From contig JAYRKJ010000013.1 in the NCBI GenBank assembly GCA_041905785.1, positions 107,055 through 171,054 on the forward strand: a DNA stretch of 64,000 bases, read 5' to 3'. Position 1 is the stretch's first letter; the number at the start of each line of letters is the position of its first letter. Below are positions 50,263 through 58,892 of the stretch, piece after piece. Position numbers and translations under genes: made by a program. The notes under the pieces are model-generated. The model saw only the letters and a list, made by a program, of their open reading frames with translations, searched no databases and was not told the origin of the DNA. This DNA is from Roseateles_B sp041905785. Its GTDB lineage: Bacteria; Pseudomonadota; Gammaproteobacteria; Burkholderiales; Burkholderiaceae_C.

Positions 50263-52035
50263 ATGCGGAATTGGAGACTATTCGGGCCTGCCAGGCAGCA
50301 TTCACGGCCCTCCGATCACCTGCGAACCCTCGCCGGCACGCTGCTGGGCGCAGGACTGTGCCTTGCCAGCCTGGGCGCACAGGCCCTGGGCTGCCGTGCC
50401 CCGACGGCCGCGGAGGCCGCCGTCTATACCCTGCCCCAGCTGATGCCCGGTGTCAGCTCGCCCAAGGACGGCACCTGCTTCATCGGCGGGCTGAAGATTC
50501 CCGGCAGCGATGGCACCTTGCTCAGTGCCAATGTCTTCCTGCCCAGGCCTGAGCCGGCAGGCGCCAAACCACCCGGCGTGATGTTCATCAGCAGCTGGGC
50601 CGCCGCCGATTTCTTCGAGTACCTGGGCCAGCAGCATCGCCTGGCCCAGCAGGGCTACGTGGCCTTTGCGTATACGGCCCGCGGCTTCTGGGGCTCCGAG
50701 GGCACGGTGGGCGTGGCCGGCCCGGCCGATGTGGCGGATGCGTCCCGCATGCTGGACTGGCTCTTTGCCAACACGGCCGCCGACCCGCAGCGCCTGGCCT
50801 CCGCCGGCATTTCCTATGGGGCGGGGCTTTCGCTGCTGGCCGCCGCGAAAGACAGCCGCATCAAGGCGGTGGTGGCCATGTCCGGCTGGGCGACGCTGAT
50901 CGAGCAGATGTACCGCAACGACGTACCCAACCCCATCTGGCTGGACATCCTGCAGCTCTCCGGCCAGCTCACGGGCCGACTCGACCCCCTGGTGGCGAAC
51001 TACAACAGCCTGCTGCAGAACCCCGACACCCCCGCCGCCAAGATCAGCGAAATCGCCAACTGGGCCTGGTCCCGTTCACCCAGCAGCGTCATTCCTCAGC
51101 TCAACAGCCGCCAGGTGCCCATCCTGCTGGTGAAGAACTGGCAGGACGACATGTTCTCACCCAACTCCAGCATGGCCCTGTTTTCGCAGCTGAGCGGGCC
51201 CAAGAAGCTGCTGCTGCAAAGCGGCATCCATGCCTCGGCCGAACTGCCCGGCGCCACCTTGGGAATGGAGCAGCACATCTGGACCCAGGCCCAGCGCTGG
51301 CTGGCCCGCTGGCTGAAGAACGAGGCCAACGGCATCGACACCGAACCCAAGGTCGACCTGCAGCCCAAGTTCGCCGGCTACCGCGAGCTGCTGTCTGACT
51401 GGCCCGCACCCGAGCTCAAGACCCAGACACTGCACCTGCAGCCCCGCGGTGCCGTGCGATGGGACTGGCGCTGCTTCTGCACCCGGGGCTGGACGGGCGG
51501 CCTGGCCGGCTCGCCCAGCGCTGACACCGCCAGCGACCGCATCGCCAACAGCATGGACACCACGGCCAGCAGCGGGCCGCTGCCCGTGCTGTCGCCCTTG
51601 ATGGAGAGCGTCGGGCTGCCGGTGATCAACCACCAGGCCACCATCCTCTGGGGCAACGGCATCCGGTACGAGGGCGACTGGCTCAAGAGCCCGCTGAAGC
51701 TGCGCGGCATCCCGAGCCTGCAGCTGCGCGTCAAGCCCTCACAGGCGCGCGGCATGCTCGTGGCCTACCTGTATGACGTGGACGCCGCCGGCTTCGGCAC
51801 CCTGATCACCCATGGCGCCCGTGCCTGGCATCAGGCGCAGCCCGGCCAGGCCATGAACCTCAGCCTGGACCTCGTCGCCACGGCCTACGACGCACCGGCC
51901 GGCCATTACCTGGCGCTGGTGCTGGACACGCGCGATCCGCTGTACGGCAACCCGGTGCGCGCGGGAGAGTCCTTCGAGCTCAGCCTGGAGTTCGCGCCGG
52001 GCCAGCTTCAGCGGCTGACGCTGCAGTCACGCTGA
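50263..52035 (+). CDS. CocE/NonD-family (S15-like) serine hydrolase, exported
   Basis: 590 residues from the ATG at 50263, with AGGAGA at 50252-50257. A signal peptide follows a ~20-residue polar start (TLAGTLLGAGLCLASLGAQA). The alpha/beta-hydrolase core has the nucleophile in GISYGAGLSL, the Asp in WQDDMFSP and the His in SGIHASAEL. The C-terminal ~200 residues form the X-Pro dipeptidyl-peptidase C-terminal jelly roll (LQLRVKPSQARGMLVAYLYDVD). Substrate is unknown; related enzymes act on acyl-prolyl peptides or esters. Confidence 0.85.
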   Translation: MRNWRLFGPARQHSRPSDHLRTLAGTLLGAGLCLASLGAQALGCRAPTAAEAAVYTLPQLMPGVSSPKDGTCFIGGLKIPGSDGTLLSANVFLPRPEPAGAKPPGVMFISSWAAADFFEYLGQQHRLAQQGYVAFAYTARGFWGSEGTVGVAGPADVADASRMLDWLFANTAADPQRLASAGISYGAGLSLLAAAKDSRIKAVVAMSGWATLIEQMYRNDVPNPIWLDILQLSGQLTGRLDPLVANYNSLLQNPDTPAAKISEIANWAWSRSPSSVIPQLNSRQVPILLVKNWQDDMFSPNSSMALFSQLSGPKKLLLQSGIHASAELPGATLGMEQHIWTQAQRWLARWLKNEANGIDTEPKVDLQPKFAGYRELLSDWPAPELKTQTLHLQPRGAVRWDWRCFCTRGWTGGLAGSPSADTASDRIANSMDTTASSGPLPVLSPLMESVGLPVINHQATILWGNGIRYEGDWLKSPLKLRGIPSLQLRVKPSQARGMLVAYLYDVDAAGFGTLITHGARAWHQAQPGQAMNLSLDLVATAYDAPAGHYLALVLDTRDPLYGNPVRAGESFELSLEFAPGQLQRLTLQSR

Positions 52036-52092
52036 AGCAGCGCACTGAGCGCCGCCCCCGGGATCAAACACCGGGGCGGCCGAAGGGGCCCC

Positions 52093-52149
52093 TACAATCG
52101 GGCAACCCCTGATTCCCGCCGACGGGGCGCCTCCGCGAGGAGACGCCCC
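52093..52149 (+). promoter_or_regulatory. valS promoter -10 and leader hairpin
   Basis: TACAAT at 52093-52098 is a good -10. A strong hairpin follows in the leader: GGGGCG-CCTC (52124-52133) pairs with GAGG (52137-52140) and CGCCCC (52144-52149), ending 28 bp before the valS start. There is no T-run and no recognisable T-box, so a regulatory role is only possible. Confidence 0.45.
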
Positions 52150-52177
52150 GCGGCCATTTCAAGCAGCAAAGCGCGTC

Positions 52178-54988
52178 ATGACCGAACTTGCCAAGTCCTT
52201 CGAGCCCGCCGCCCTGGAAGCCCATTGGGGCCCTCTGTGGGAGTCCCAAGGCCTCTACCGTCCCACGCTGGACAAGAGCCGCGACTCCTTCTGCATCCAG
52301 CTGCCGCCGCCGAATGTGACGGGCACCCTGCACATGGGTCATGCCTTCAACCAGACCATCATGGACTCGTTGACGCGCTACCACCGCATGCGCGGCCACA
52401 ACACGCTGTGGGTGCCCGGCACCGACCACGCCGGCATCGCCACCCAGATCGTGGTGGAACGCCAGCTGCAGGAGAAGGGCCAGAGCCGCCATGACCTGGG
52501 CCGCAAGAACTTCGTCGCCCAGGTCTGGGAGTGGAAGGAGCAGTCCGGCAGCACCATCACCCGCCAGATGCGCCGCATGGGCGACTCGGTGAGCTGGGAG
52601 CACGAGTACTTCACCATGGACGACAAGCTCTCCAAGGTGGTCACCGACACCTTCGTGCGCCTCTTCGAAGAAGGCCTGATCTACCGCGGCAAGCGCCTGG
52701 TGTCCTGGGACCCCATCCTGAAGTCCGCCGTCTCCGACCTGGAGGTGGAGAGCGAGGAGGAAGACGGTTCGCTGTGGCACATCCGCTATCCGATGGCGGA
52801 GGGTGACGAGTCGCTGGTGGTCGCCACCACCCGCCCCGAGACCATGTTGGGCGACACCGCCGTGATGGTCCACCCTGAGGACGAGCGCTACCAGCACCTG
52901 ATCGGCAAGCAGGTCCGGCTGCCCATCACCGGTCGTCTGGTGCCGGTGATCGCCGACGACTACGTGGACAAGGCCTTCGGCACCGGCGTGGTCAAGGTCA
53001 CCCCGGCGCATGACACCAACGACTACCAGGTCGGCCTGCGCCACAAGCTGCCCATGCTGACCATCTTCGACCTGGAGGCCAAGGTCAGTGCCCATGAGGC
53101 CACCGAGATCCCGGCCGAGTACATCGGTCTGGACCGCTTCGTCGCACGCAAGAAGGTCGTGGCCGAGCTGGAGGCGCAGGGCCTGCTGGTCGAGGTCAAG
53201 AAGCACAAGCTGATGGTGCCGCGCTGCGCCCGCACGGGCCAGGTCATCGAGCCCATGCTGACGGACCAGTGGTTCGTGGCCATGAGCAAGGCCGGCGCCA
53301 ACGGCAAATCCATCGCCGAGGAGGCCATCGAGGCCGTGAGCTCCGGTGACGTGAAGTTCGTGCCCGAAAACTGGGTCAACACCTACAACCAGTGGATGAA
53401 GAACATCCAGGACTGGTGCATCTCCCGCCAGCTGTGGTGGGGCCACCAGATCCCGGCCTGGTATGACGAGGACGGCCAGGTCTACGTCGCCCGCAGCGAG
53501 GCGGAGGCGCAGGCCAAGGCCCCCGGCAAGACCCTGACCCGCGACGAGGACGTGCTGGACACCTGGTACTCCTCCGCCCTGGTGCCCTTCTCCACCCTGG
53601 GCTGGCCCGAGGCCACCGTGGAGCAGGACCTCTTCCTGCCCTCCTCCGTGCTGGTGACGGGCTACGACATCATCTTCTTCTGGGTCGCCCGGATGATCAT
53701 GATGACCAAGCACTTCACGGGCAAGGTGCCCTTCAAGCACGTGTACATCCACGGCCTGGTGCTGGATGCGCAGGGCAAGAAGATGTCCAAGTCCGAGGGC
53801 AATGTGCTGGACCCGGTGGATCTGATCGACGGCATCGAGCTCGCGCCCCTGCTGGACAAGCGCACGCAAGGCCTGCGCAAGCCCGAGACGGCGCCCAAGG
53901 TCCGCAAAGCCACCGAGAAGGAGTTCCCCGAGGGCATCCCCGGTTACGGCGCCGACGCCCTGCGCTTCACCTTCGCAGCCATGGCCACGCTCGGCCGCTC
54001 GGTGAACTTCGACTCCAAGCGCTGCGAGGGCTACCGCAACTTCTGCAACAAGCTCTGGAACGCCACCCGCTTCGTGCTGATGAACACCGAGGGCCAGGAC
54101 TGCGGGCTCAAGGAGCACACCGCCGCGGATTGCGAGGGCGGCTACCTGAGCTTCAGCCCCTCGGACCGCTGGATCACGAGCGAGCTGCAGAAGGTCGAGG
54201 CCGCCGTGGCCCAGGGCTTCGCGGACTACCGCCTGGACAACGTCGCCAACGCCATCTACGACTTCGTCTGGAACGAGTACTGCGACTGGTACCTGGAGAT
54301 CGCCAAGGTGCAGATCCAGGTCGGCAACGAAGCTCAAGCGCGTGCCACGCGCCGCACGCTGATCCGTGTGCTGGAGACCACGCTGCGCCTGCTGCACCCG
54401 GTGGCGCCCTTCATCACCGAAGCCCTGTGGCAGACCGTCGCCCCGGTGGCCGGCCGCAAGAACAGCGAGTTCATCGTCAATGCCGCCTACCCCGTGGCGC
54501 AGCCCGAGAAGATCGACCCGGCGGCCATCGCCTGGGTGGAGCAGCTCAAGGCTGTGGTGGGCACCTGCCGCAGCCTGCGCAGCGAGATGGGCCTGTCGCC
54601 CGCCGAGCGCGTGCCCCTGCTGGTGGCTGGCGGCCAGGGCTTCATCGCCGAAGCCGCCCCGCTGCTCAAGACCCTGGCCAAGCTGGCCGAGGTGCAGCTG
54701 GTGGATGACGCCACCTTCGAGCAGGCCGCCGCCGCGCTGCCCGTGCTGGTCCATGGCGAGGCCCGCCTGGCGCTGAAGGTGGAGATCGACGTCGAGGCCG
54801 AGCGCGCCCGCCTGGGTAAGGAGATCGCCCGCCTGGACGGCGAGATCACCAAGGCCAATGCCAAGCTGTCCAACGAGAGCTTCGTGGCGCGCGCGCCCGA
54901 GGCCGTGGTGGCGCAGGAGCGCCAGCGCGTGGCCGACTTCGGTGCCACGCTGGAGCGCCTGAGGAGCCAGGCCGCGCGCCTGGGCTGA
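52178..54988 (+). CDS. valS: Valyl-tRNA synthetase
   Basis: 936 residues, class I aminoacyl-tRNA synthetase charging tRNA-Val. HIGH motif as PPPNVTGTLHMGHAFN, KMSKS motif as GKKMSKSEGNVLDPVD, editing domain with TTRPETMLGDTAVMVHP, and ISRQLWWGHQIPAWY. The last ~65 residues are the coiled-coil tRNA-binding arm (AERARLGKEIARLDGEITKA). Full length and intact. Confidence 0.97.
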   Translation: MTELAKSFEPAALEAHWGPLWESQGLYRPTLDKSRDSFCIQLPPPNVTGTLHMGHAFNQTIMDSLTRYHRMRGHNTLWVPGTDHAGIATQIVVERQLQEKGQSRHDLGRKNFVAQVWEWKEQSGSTITRQMRRMGDSVSWEHEYFTMDDKLSKVVTDTFVRLFEEGLIYRGKRLVSWDPILKSAVSDLEVESEEEDGSLWHIRYPMAEGDESLVVATTRPETMLGDTAVMVHPEDERYQHLIGKQVRLPITGRLVPVIADDYVDKAFGTGVVKVTPAHDTNDYQVGLRHKLPMLTIFDLEAKVSAHEATEIPAEYIGLDRFVARKKVVAELEAQGLLVEVKKHKLMVPRCARTGQVIEPMLTDQWFVAMSKAGANGKSIAEEAIEAVSSGDVKFVPENWVNTYNQWMKNIQDWCISRQLWWGHQIPAWYDEDGQVYVARSEAEAQAKAPGKTLTRDEDVLDTWYSSALVPFSTLGWPEATVEQDLFLPSSVLVTGYDIIFFWVARMIMMTKHFTGKVPFKHVYIHGLVLDAQGKKMSKSEGNVLDPVDLIDGIELAPLLDKRTQGLRKPETAPKVRKATEKEFPEGIPGYGADALRFTFAAMATLGRSVNFDSKRCEGYRNFCNKLWNATRFVLMNTEGQDCGLKEHTAADCEGGYLSFSPSDRWITSELQKVEAAVAQGFADYRLDNVANAIYDFVWNEYCDWYLEIAKVQIQVGNEAQARATRRTLIRVLETTLRLLHPVAPFITEALWQTVAPVAGRKNSEFIVNAAYPVAQPEKIDPAAIAWVEQLKAVVGTCRSLRSEMGLSPAERVPLLVAGGQGFIAEAAPLLKTLAKLAEVQLVDDATFEQAAAALPVLVHGEARLALKVEIDVEAERARLGKEIARLDGEITKANAKLSNESFVARAPEAVVAQERQRVADFGATLERLRSQAARLG

Positions 54989-55015
54989 GCAGCCGCCGGA
55001 TGGCAGCGGGGCGAC

Positions 55016-55957
55016 TCAGGCCCTGCTGCTTTCTGGCGCCGTGCTGGCGTTCGCGTCGGGGCTGCTGAGCAGTTCGTCCATGCGGCGCGCCACGGCCCAG
55101 GCCGCCCGCACGCGCGACTCCCGCGTGGTGCTGGCCACGCGCGGCGTGATCTGCAGATTGGGCATGCCGTGCAGCGGCCGGTCGGGCTCCAGCCAGCCGG
55201 GCTCCACGCTGTCCATCCAGGCCGCGAGGATGCGACCACTGCGCATGGCGCCGGCCAGGGCGACATCGTCGAACATGGCGCAATGCGTCAGCGCGACCAC
55301 GACCTGGTTGGCCTTGGCATGACCCAGCACGCGATGCCCCAGCAGGCCCTTGTAGCGTGGGTAGTAGGGCAGCTGGATGCAGAGCACATCGCTTTGCTCC
55401 ATCAGCGCCCGCAGGGGCACGGGCGGGATGCTCCATTGCTGCCACAGCTCCTCGCTCTCGTGCAGCGAGGGGTCGTAGCCGATGACTTTCGCGCCGAAGG
55501 CCGGCAGGATCTGGGCCAGAACGCGCGAGGCCGGCGTCAGGCCCAGCAGCCCCACGGTCGACTGCCCCAGCTCGCGCCCCACCAGCAGGCCATCCGCACC
55601 GAAGACCGGCACGCGGCGCAGCATGTTCAGCGCCGCGCCCAGCATGTACTCGGCTTCAGCCTGCGCGGTGGCGGCCCCGGAGCGCACCAGCTCCACTTCA
55701 TGCATTCGGCAGGCCTCGATGTCCACCGTCTCGATGCCGGCACTCACGCGGCCGATGACGCGCAGGCGCGGCGCGGCCCTCAGCAGGGAATGATCCACGG
55801 CCACGGTGGGCGGCAGGATGAGCCCGTGCATCTGCGCCAGGCCCTCGCGCAAGGCCGCGGGGTCGCGGGCCAGCTCCGGCGCCACGCGCACGGCATGCCG
55901 CCGGCTCAGCCATTCAATCACCTCTGAATCCAGAGGTTCCAGCACCAGCAAATTCAT
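55016..55957 (-). CDS. D-2-hydroxyacid dehydrogenase-like protein with degenerate active site
   Basis: 313 residues from the ATG at 55957. The overall fold of D-isomer-specific 2-hydroxyacid dehydrogenases is clear: N-terminal half, a Rossmann domain and a C-terminal return helix. Key positions have changed: the NAD-binding GxGxxG is GLTPAS (139-144); the stretch that normally reads NxARG, with the substrate-binding Arg, is ALTHC (222-226); and the catalytic His of TPH is Arg (TPR, 271-273). Glu252 is retained. It is probably a non-catalytic or altered relative. It is divergent from galU, with 83 bp between. Confidence 0.8.
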   Translation of the reverse strand: MNLLVLEPLDSEVIEWLSRRHAVRVAPELARDPAALREGLAQMHGLILPPTVAVDHSLLRAAPRLRVIGRVSAGIETVDIEACRMHEVELVRSGAATAQAEAEYMLGAALNMLRRVPVFGADGLLVGRELGQSTVGLLGLTPASRVLAQILPAFGAKVIGYDPSLHESEELWQQWSIPPVPLRALMEQSDVLCIQLPYYPRYKGLLGHRVLGHAKANQVVVALTHCAMFDDVALAGAMRSGRILAAWMDSVEPGWLEPDRPLHGMPNLQITPRVASTTRESRVRAAWAVARRMDELLSSPDANASTAPESSRA

Positions 55958-56004
55958 CTGTTCATGTTCCCGAAGGCCTTGCGCCGAGGCCGGGGACCCC
56001 GTGC

Positions 56005-56010
56005 CACAAT
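56005..56010 (+). promoter_or_regulatory. Putative -10 of the galU promoter
   Basis: CACAAT, one base from the TACAAT seen before valS, 31-36 bp upstream of the galU ATG in the divergent gap. No convincing -35 is visible. Confidence 0.4.
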
Positions 56011-56040
56011 GCTGCGATTCCGCCCCAGGCAGCACGCCCG

Positions 56041-56916
56041 ATGCAAATCACCAAAGCCATTTTCCCAGTTGCCGGCCTCGGCACGCGATTTCTCCCGGCA
56101 ACAAAAGCCCAACCCAAGGAAATGCTGCCGGTAGTGGACAAGCCCTTGATCCAGTATGCGGTCGAGGAGGCTTACGCCGCGGGCATTCGGGAAATGATTT
56201 TCGTGACCGGCCGTCACAAGCGCCCCATCGAAGACCATTTCGACATGAGCTTCGAGCTGGAGGTCGGCTTGGAGCAGGCGGGCAAGCACGAGCTGCTGGA
56301 GCTGGTGCGCAGCGTCAAGCCCGATGACATGGAATGCATCTACGTGCGCCAGGCCCAGGCCCTGGGCTTGGGCCATGCCGTGCTGTGCGGCCAGCGCCTG
56401 GTGGGCAACGAAGCCTTCGCCGTGCTGCTGGCGGACGACCTGATGGTGGGCCCCGACCAGGGGCAGCCCGTGCTGAAGCAGATGGTCGAGCAGTTCAAGG
56501 AATGGCGCGCGTCCATCCTGGCCGTGCAGGAAGTGCCCGCCGAGCACACCCGCCGCTACGGCATCGTGGCCGGCACCGCGGTGAGCGACAAGTTGCTGGA
56601 CGTCAACCGCATCGTCGAGAAGCCGGCACCCGAGGCGGCCCCCTCGCGGCTGGGGGTCGCGGGGCGCTACATCCTCACCCCCGGCGTCTTCCACGAGATC
56701 GCCAGCCAGCCGCGCGGCGTGGGCGGCGAGATCCAGCTGACCGACGGCATTGCCGGCTTGCTGCGCCGCGAGAAGGTCTTTGCCTATCGCTACGAGGGCA
56801 AGCGCTATGACTGCGGCTCCAAGGAAGGCTTTCTGCAGGCCAATGTGGAGCTGGCGCTGGCCCATCCGCAGCTGGGCGACTCCTTCCGCGACTACCTCCG
56901 GTCGCTGGCGCTCTAG
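56041..56916 (+). CDS. galU: UTP-glucose-1-phosphate uridylyltransferase
   Basis: 291 residues, full length. It makes UDP-glucose from glucose-1-phosphate and UTP, feeding lipopolysaccharide, exopolysaccharide and trehalose synthesis. Nucleotide-binding N-terminus FPVAGLGTRFLPATKAQPKEMLPVVDKP-type (visible as AGLGTRFLPATKA and KEMLPVVDKP), DDLM metal-binding stretch in VLLADDLM, IVEKPAPEAAPS and the C-terminal YRYEGKRYDCGSKEGFLQAN. It ends before three short tandem repeats and a strong hairpin shared with the convergent tusA-like gene. Confidence 0.96.
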   Translation: MQITKAIFPVAGLGTRFLPATKAQPKEMLPVVDKPLIQYAVEEAYAAGIREMIFVTGRHKRPIEDHFDMSFELEVGLEQAGKHELLELVRSVKPDDMECIYVRQAQALGLGHAVLCGQRLVGNEAFAVLLADDLMVGPDQGQPVLKQMVEQFKEWRASILAVQEVPAEHTRRYGIVAGTAVSDKLLDVNRIVEKPAPEAAPSRLGVAGRYILTPGVFHEIASQPRGVGGEIQLTDGIAGLLRREKVFAYRYEGKRYDCGSKEGFLQANVELALAHPQLGDSFRDYLRSLAL

Positions 56917-56948
56917 AGACGTCGAAGCCAAACGGCGGCCGGGCCTGC

Positions 56949-56993
56949 GGCAGTCCGGCATTGGGCAGTCGGGCATTGGGCAGTCCGGCGCAC
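56949..56993. repeat. Three 15-bp tandem repeats GGCAGTCCGGCATTG
   Basis: Units at 56949-56963, 56964-56978 and 56979-56993; the second differs by one base and the third diverges at its last four. Located in the galU 3' region. Confidence 0.8.
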
Positions 56994-57021
56994 CGCGAGC
57001 AAACAGCCGGCCAGCAGCACA

Positions 57022-57055
57022 AAGGCCTGCGGACTCGGCCGAGCCGGCAGGCCTT
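57022..57055. terminator. Strong hairpin between galU and the tusA-like gene
   Basis: AAGGCCTGC (57022-57030) pairs with GCAGGCCTT (57047-57055), and the loop holds a further palindrome (CTCGGCCGAG). Placed between convergent genes, so it could end transcription from both sides. There is no T-run on either strand. Confidence 0.55.
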
Positions 57056-57077
57056 GCTCGCGGTTCGCGCCGGGGGC

Positions 57078-57305
57078 TCAGCGGCGCTTTAGCACGTGGA
57101 TGAAGTCCTCGCCGGACTGGCTTTGCGCAACCAGCTCGTTGCCCGTCTGGCGCGCGAAGGCCTGGAAATCGCGCGTCGAACCCGGGTCCGTAGCCACCAC
57201 CTTCAGCAACTGGCCGCTTTGCATCTCCGCCAGGGCCTTCTTGGCCTTGAGGATGGGCAGGGGGCAGTGCAGGCCGCGGGTGTCGATTTCCTTGTGGATG
57301 TCCAT
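57078..57305 (-). CDS. TusA/SirA-family sulfurtransferase-like protein
   Basis: 75 residues, typical for the family. The N-terminal motif DTRGLHCPLPILKAKKAL carries the conserved Cys-Pro-x-Pro, where the Cys holds a persulfide. The two-layer alpha/beta sandwich is complete (GQLLKVVATDPGS, FIHVLKRR). Members carry sulfur for tRNA thiolation or other sulfur transfers. The neighbouring cysM is also a sulfur gene, but a repeat element separates the two. Confidence 0.9.
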   Translation of the reverse strand: MDIHKEIDTRGLHCPLPILKAKKALAEMQSGQLLKVVATDPGSTRDFQAFARQTGNELVAQSQSGEDFIHVLKRR

Positions 57306-57378
57306 GTGCGCCTCTTTCCTGGACGCCGATTTTAGAGCCTGCGTTGGCTGCCGCGGGGCCTGGCGCCGCCTCGCCAGT

Positions 57379-57550
57379 CCTAGCGCAGTGTTTCACGCGA
57401 ATCGGCACATCAAACCGCGTCTTTGCCGCCTTGGCGTTATTGCAAATCCTCGCGATGCCACTGGGCATCGCTGCGTTTTGCATCTAGCCACGACGGCAAA
57501 TCCATCGGATTTCTTCAGTGCCTCATGGCACCAAACACTGCACTACTAGG
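57379..57550. repeat. 172-bp imperfect palindrome, MITE-like, at the 3' end of cysM
   Basis: The ends are inverted: CCTAGCGCAGTGTTT (57379-57393) versus AAACACTGCACTACTAGG (57533-57550). Inner arms also match (TTTGCCGCCTTGGCG at 57422-57436 against the reverse of 57477-57500), and the centre holds CGATGCC/GGGCATCG (57453-57470). The right terminal CCTAG supplies the cysM stop codon. No transposase is encoded. It looks like a non-autonomous repeat or a long hairpin RNA element. Confidence 0.7.
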
Positions 57551-58457
57551 CGGGAAAGACGCCGGTGGACAGGTAGCGGTCGCCCCGATCGCAGACCACG
57601 AAGACCAGGGTCGCGTTGCTGAGCGTGCGTGCCAGCTGCAGAGCCACCCAGCAGGCGCCGGCCGCCGAAATGCCCGCAAAGAGGCCTTCCTCGCGGGCCA
57701 GGCGGCGCGCCATGTCCTCGGCATCAGCCTGGCTGACCTGCACCAGCTCGTCCACCTGTTCGGGCCGATAGATCTTGGGCATGTACGCCTCAGGCCACTT
57801 GCGGATGCCTGGGATGCGCGAGCCTTCCGCAGGTTGGGCGCCGATGACGCGCACGGCCGGATTCATCTCCTTCAGGTAGCGCGAGGTGCCGGTGATGGTG
57901 CCGGTCGTTCCCATGGCGCTGACGAAGTGCGTGATCTCGCCGCCGGTGTCGCGCCAGATCTCGGGCCCGGTCGTCTCGTAGTGGATGCGGCTGTTGTCCT
58001 CATTGGCGAACTGGTCCAGCACCCGGCCGCGGCCGTCACGCTGCATCTGCTCGGCCAGGTCGCGGGCATATTCCATGCCGCCGGAGCGCGGGGTGAGGAT
58101 GAGTTCGGCGCCGAAGGCCTTCATGGTCTGGGCGCGTTCGACGGAAAGGTCTTCCGGCATGATCAGCACCATGCGGTAGCCGCGCATGGCGGCCGCCATG
58201 GCCAGCGCGATGCCGGTATTGCCGGAGGTGGCTTCGATGAGGGTGTCCCCCGGCTTGATCTCGCCGCGCTCCTCGGCGCGCCGGATCATGCTGATGGCCG
58301 GGCGGTCCTTGACCGAACCCGCCGGGTTGTTGCCCTCCAGCTTGCCCAGCAGCACATTGCCGCGTGCGGCCAGCTCCGGCCCCAGGATACGTTGCAGACG
58401 CACCAGCGGCGTATTGCCGATCACGTCCTCCAGACTCGGGTACTGTTTTGTGCTCAT
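57546..58457 (-). CDS. cysM: Cysteine synthase B (O-acetylserine sulfhydrylase)
   Basis: 303 residues from the ATG at 58457, the usual CysM length. PLP enzyme forming cysteine from O-acetylserine and sulfide or thiosulfate. The PLP-lysine is in GSVKDRPA, the substrate loop in ATSGNTGIALA, the phosphate-binding loop in GTTGTITG, and the CysM-type C-terminus in SNATLVFVVCDRGDRYLS. The stop codon lies in the terminal repeat of the 172-bp palindrome. Upstream is tRNA-Leu on the opposite strand. Confidence 0.94.
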   Translation of the reverse strand: MSTKQYPSLEDVIGNTPLVRLQRILGPELAARGNVLLGKLEGNNPAGSVKDRPAISMIRRAEERGEIKPGDTLIEATSGNTGIALAMAAAMRGYRMVLIMPEDLSVERAQTMKAFGAELILTPRSGGMEYARDLAEQMQRDGRGRVLDQFANEDNSRIHYETTGPEIWRDTGGEITHFVSAMGTTGTITGTSRYLKEMNPAVRVIGAQPAEGSRIPGIRKWPEAYMPKIYRPEQVDELVQVSQADAEDMARRLAREEGLFAGISAAGACWVALQLARTLSNATLVFVVCDRGDRYLSTGVFPA

Positions 58458-58604
58458 GGCGGCGATTGTGTACCACGACAACTCACCTGCGCCGCCGCGG
58501 GGCCTTGCCGGGCGCAAACACGGTGCACGCGCCATGCGCACGCCTCGCCGACGCGCCCTGCAAAAGCCCGACCGCGCTGCCGCTGGAAGCGGTGAAATGC
58601 ATGG

Positions 58605-58610
58605 CATAAT
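58605..58610 (+). promoter_or_regulatory. Putative -10 of the tRNA-Leu promoter
   Basis: CATAAT, 27-32 bp before the tRNA gene, a normal position for a tRNA promoter with a short leader. The -35 is unclear. Confidence 0.45.
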
Positions 58611-58636
58611 CCGCCGCTTGCGCAAGACGCTGTTTC

Positions 58637-58722
58637 GCCCGGGTGGCGAAATCGGTAGACGCAGGGGACTCAAAATCCCCCGCCGCAAGGCGTGTCGGTT
58701 CGAGTCCGACCCCGGGCACCAC
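58637..58722 (+). tRNA. tRNA-Leu(CAA)
   Basis: A complete class II tRNA. Acceptor arms GCCCGGG (58637-58643) and CCCGGGC (58712-58718) pair fully, and CCA is encoded at 58720-58722. The anticodon stem GGGGA/TCCCC encloses CTCAAAA, giving anticodon CAA (reads UUG, Leu). A long variable arm and the T-arm GGTTCGAGTCC are present, as expected for tRNA-Leu. Confidence 0.96.
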
Positions 58723-58892
58723 GTAATCACGAAACAGTGACCGCGCATGAAGACCACCACCAGGTGGTTTTTTCATTTCTGGCGTTCGGCGCAAGGGCAT
58801 GGCCTGGCGCATCGTCCGCGCCGCCCGAATACACTTCGGCGTTCCGGGCCGGCAGCCGCTGCGCCCCTTCCAGCGCAAGACCTGACACCACC

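Noticed and set aside
55954..57483. 509-residue - strand frame opposite galU and through the palindrome
   Set aside because: Antisense to galU and tusA-like in another frame, and its start lies in a repeat element.
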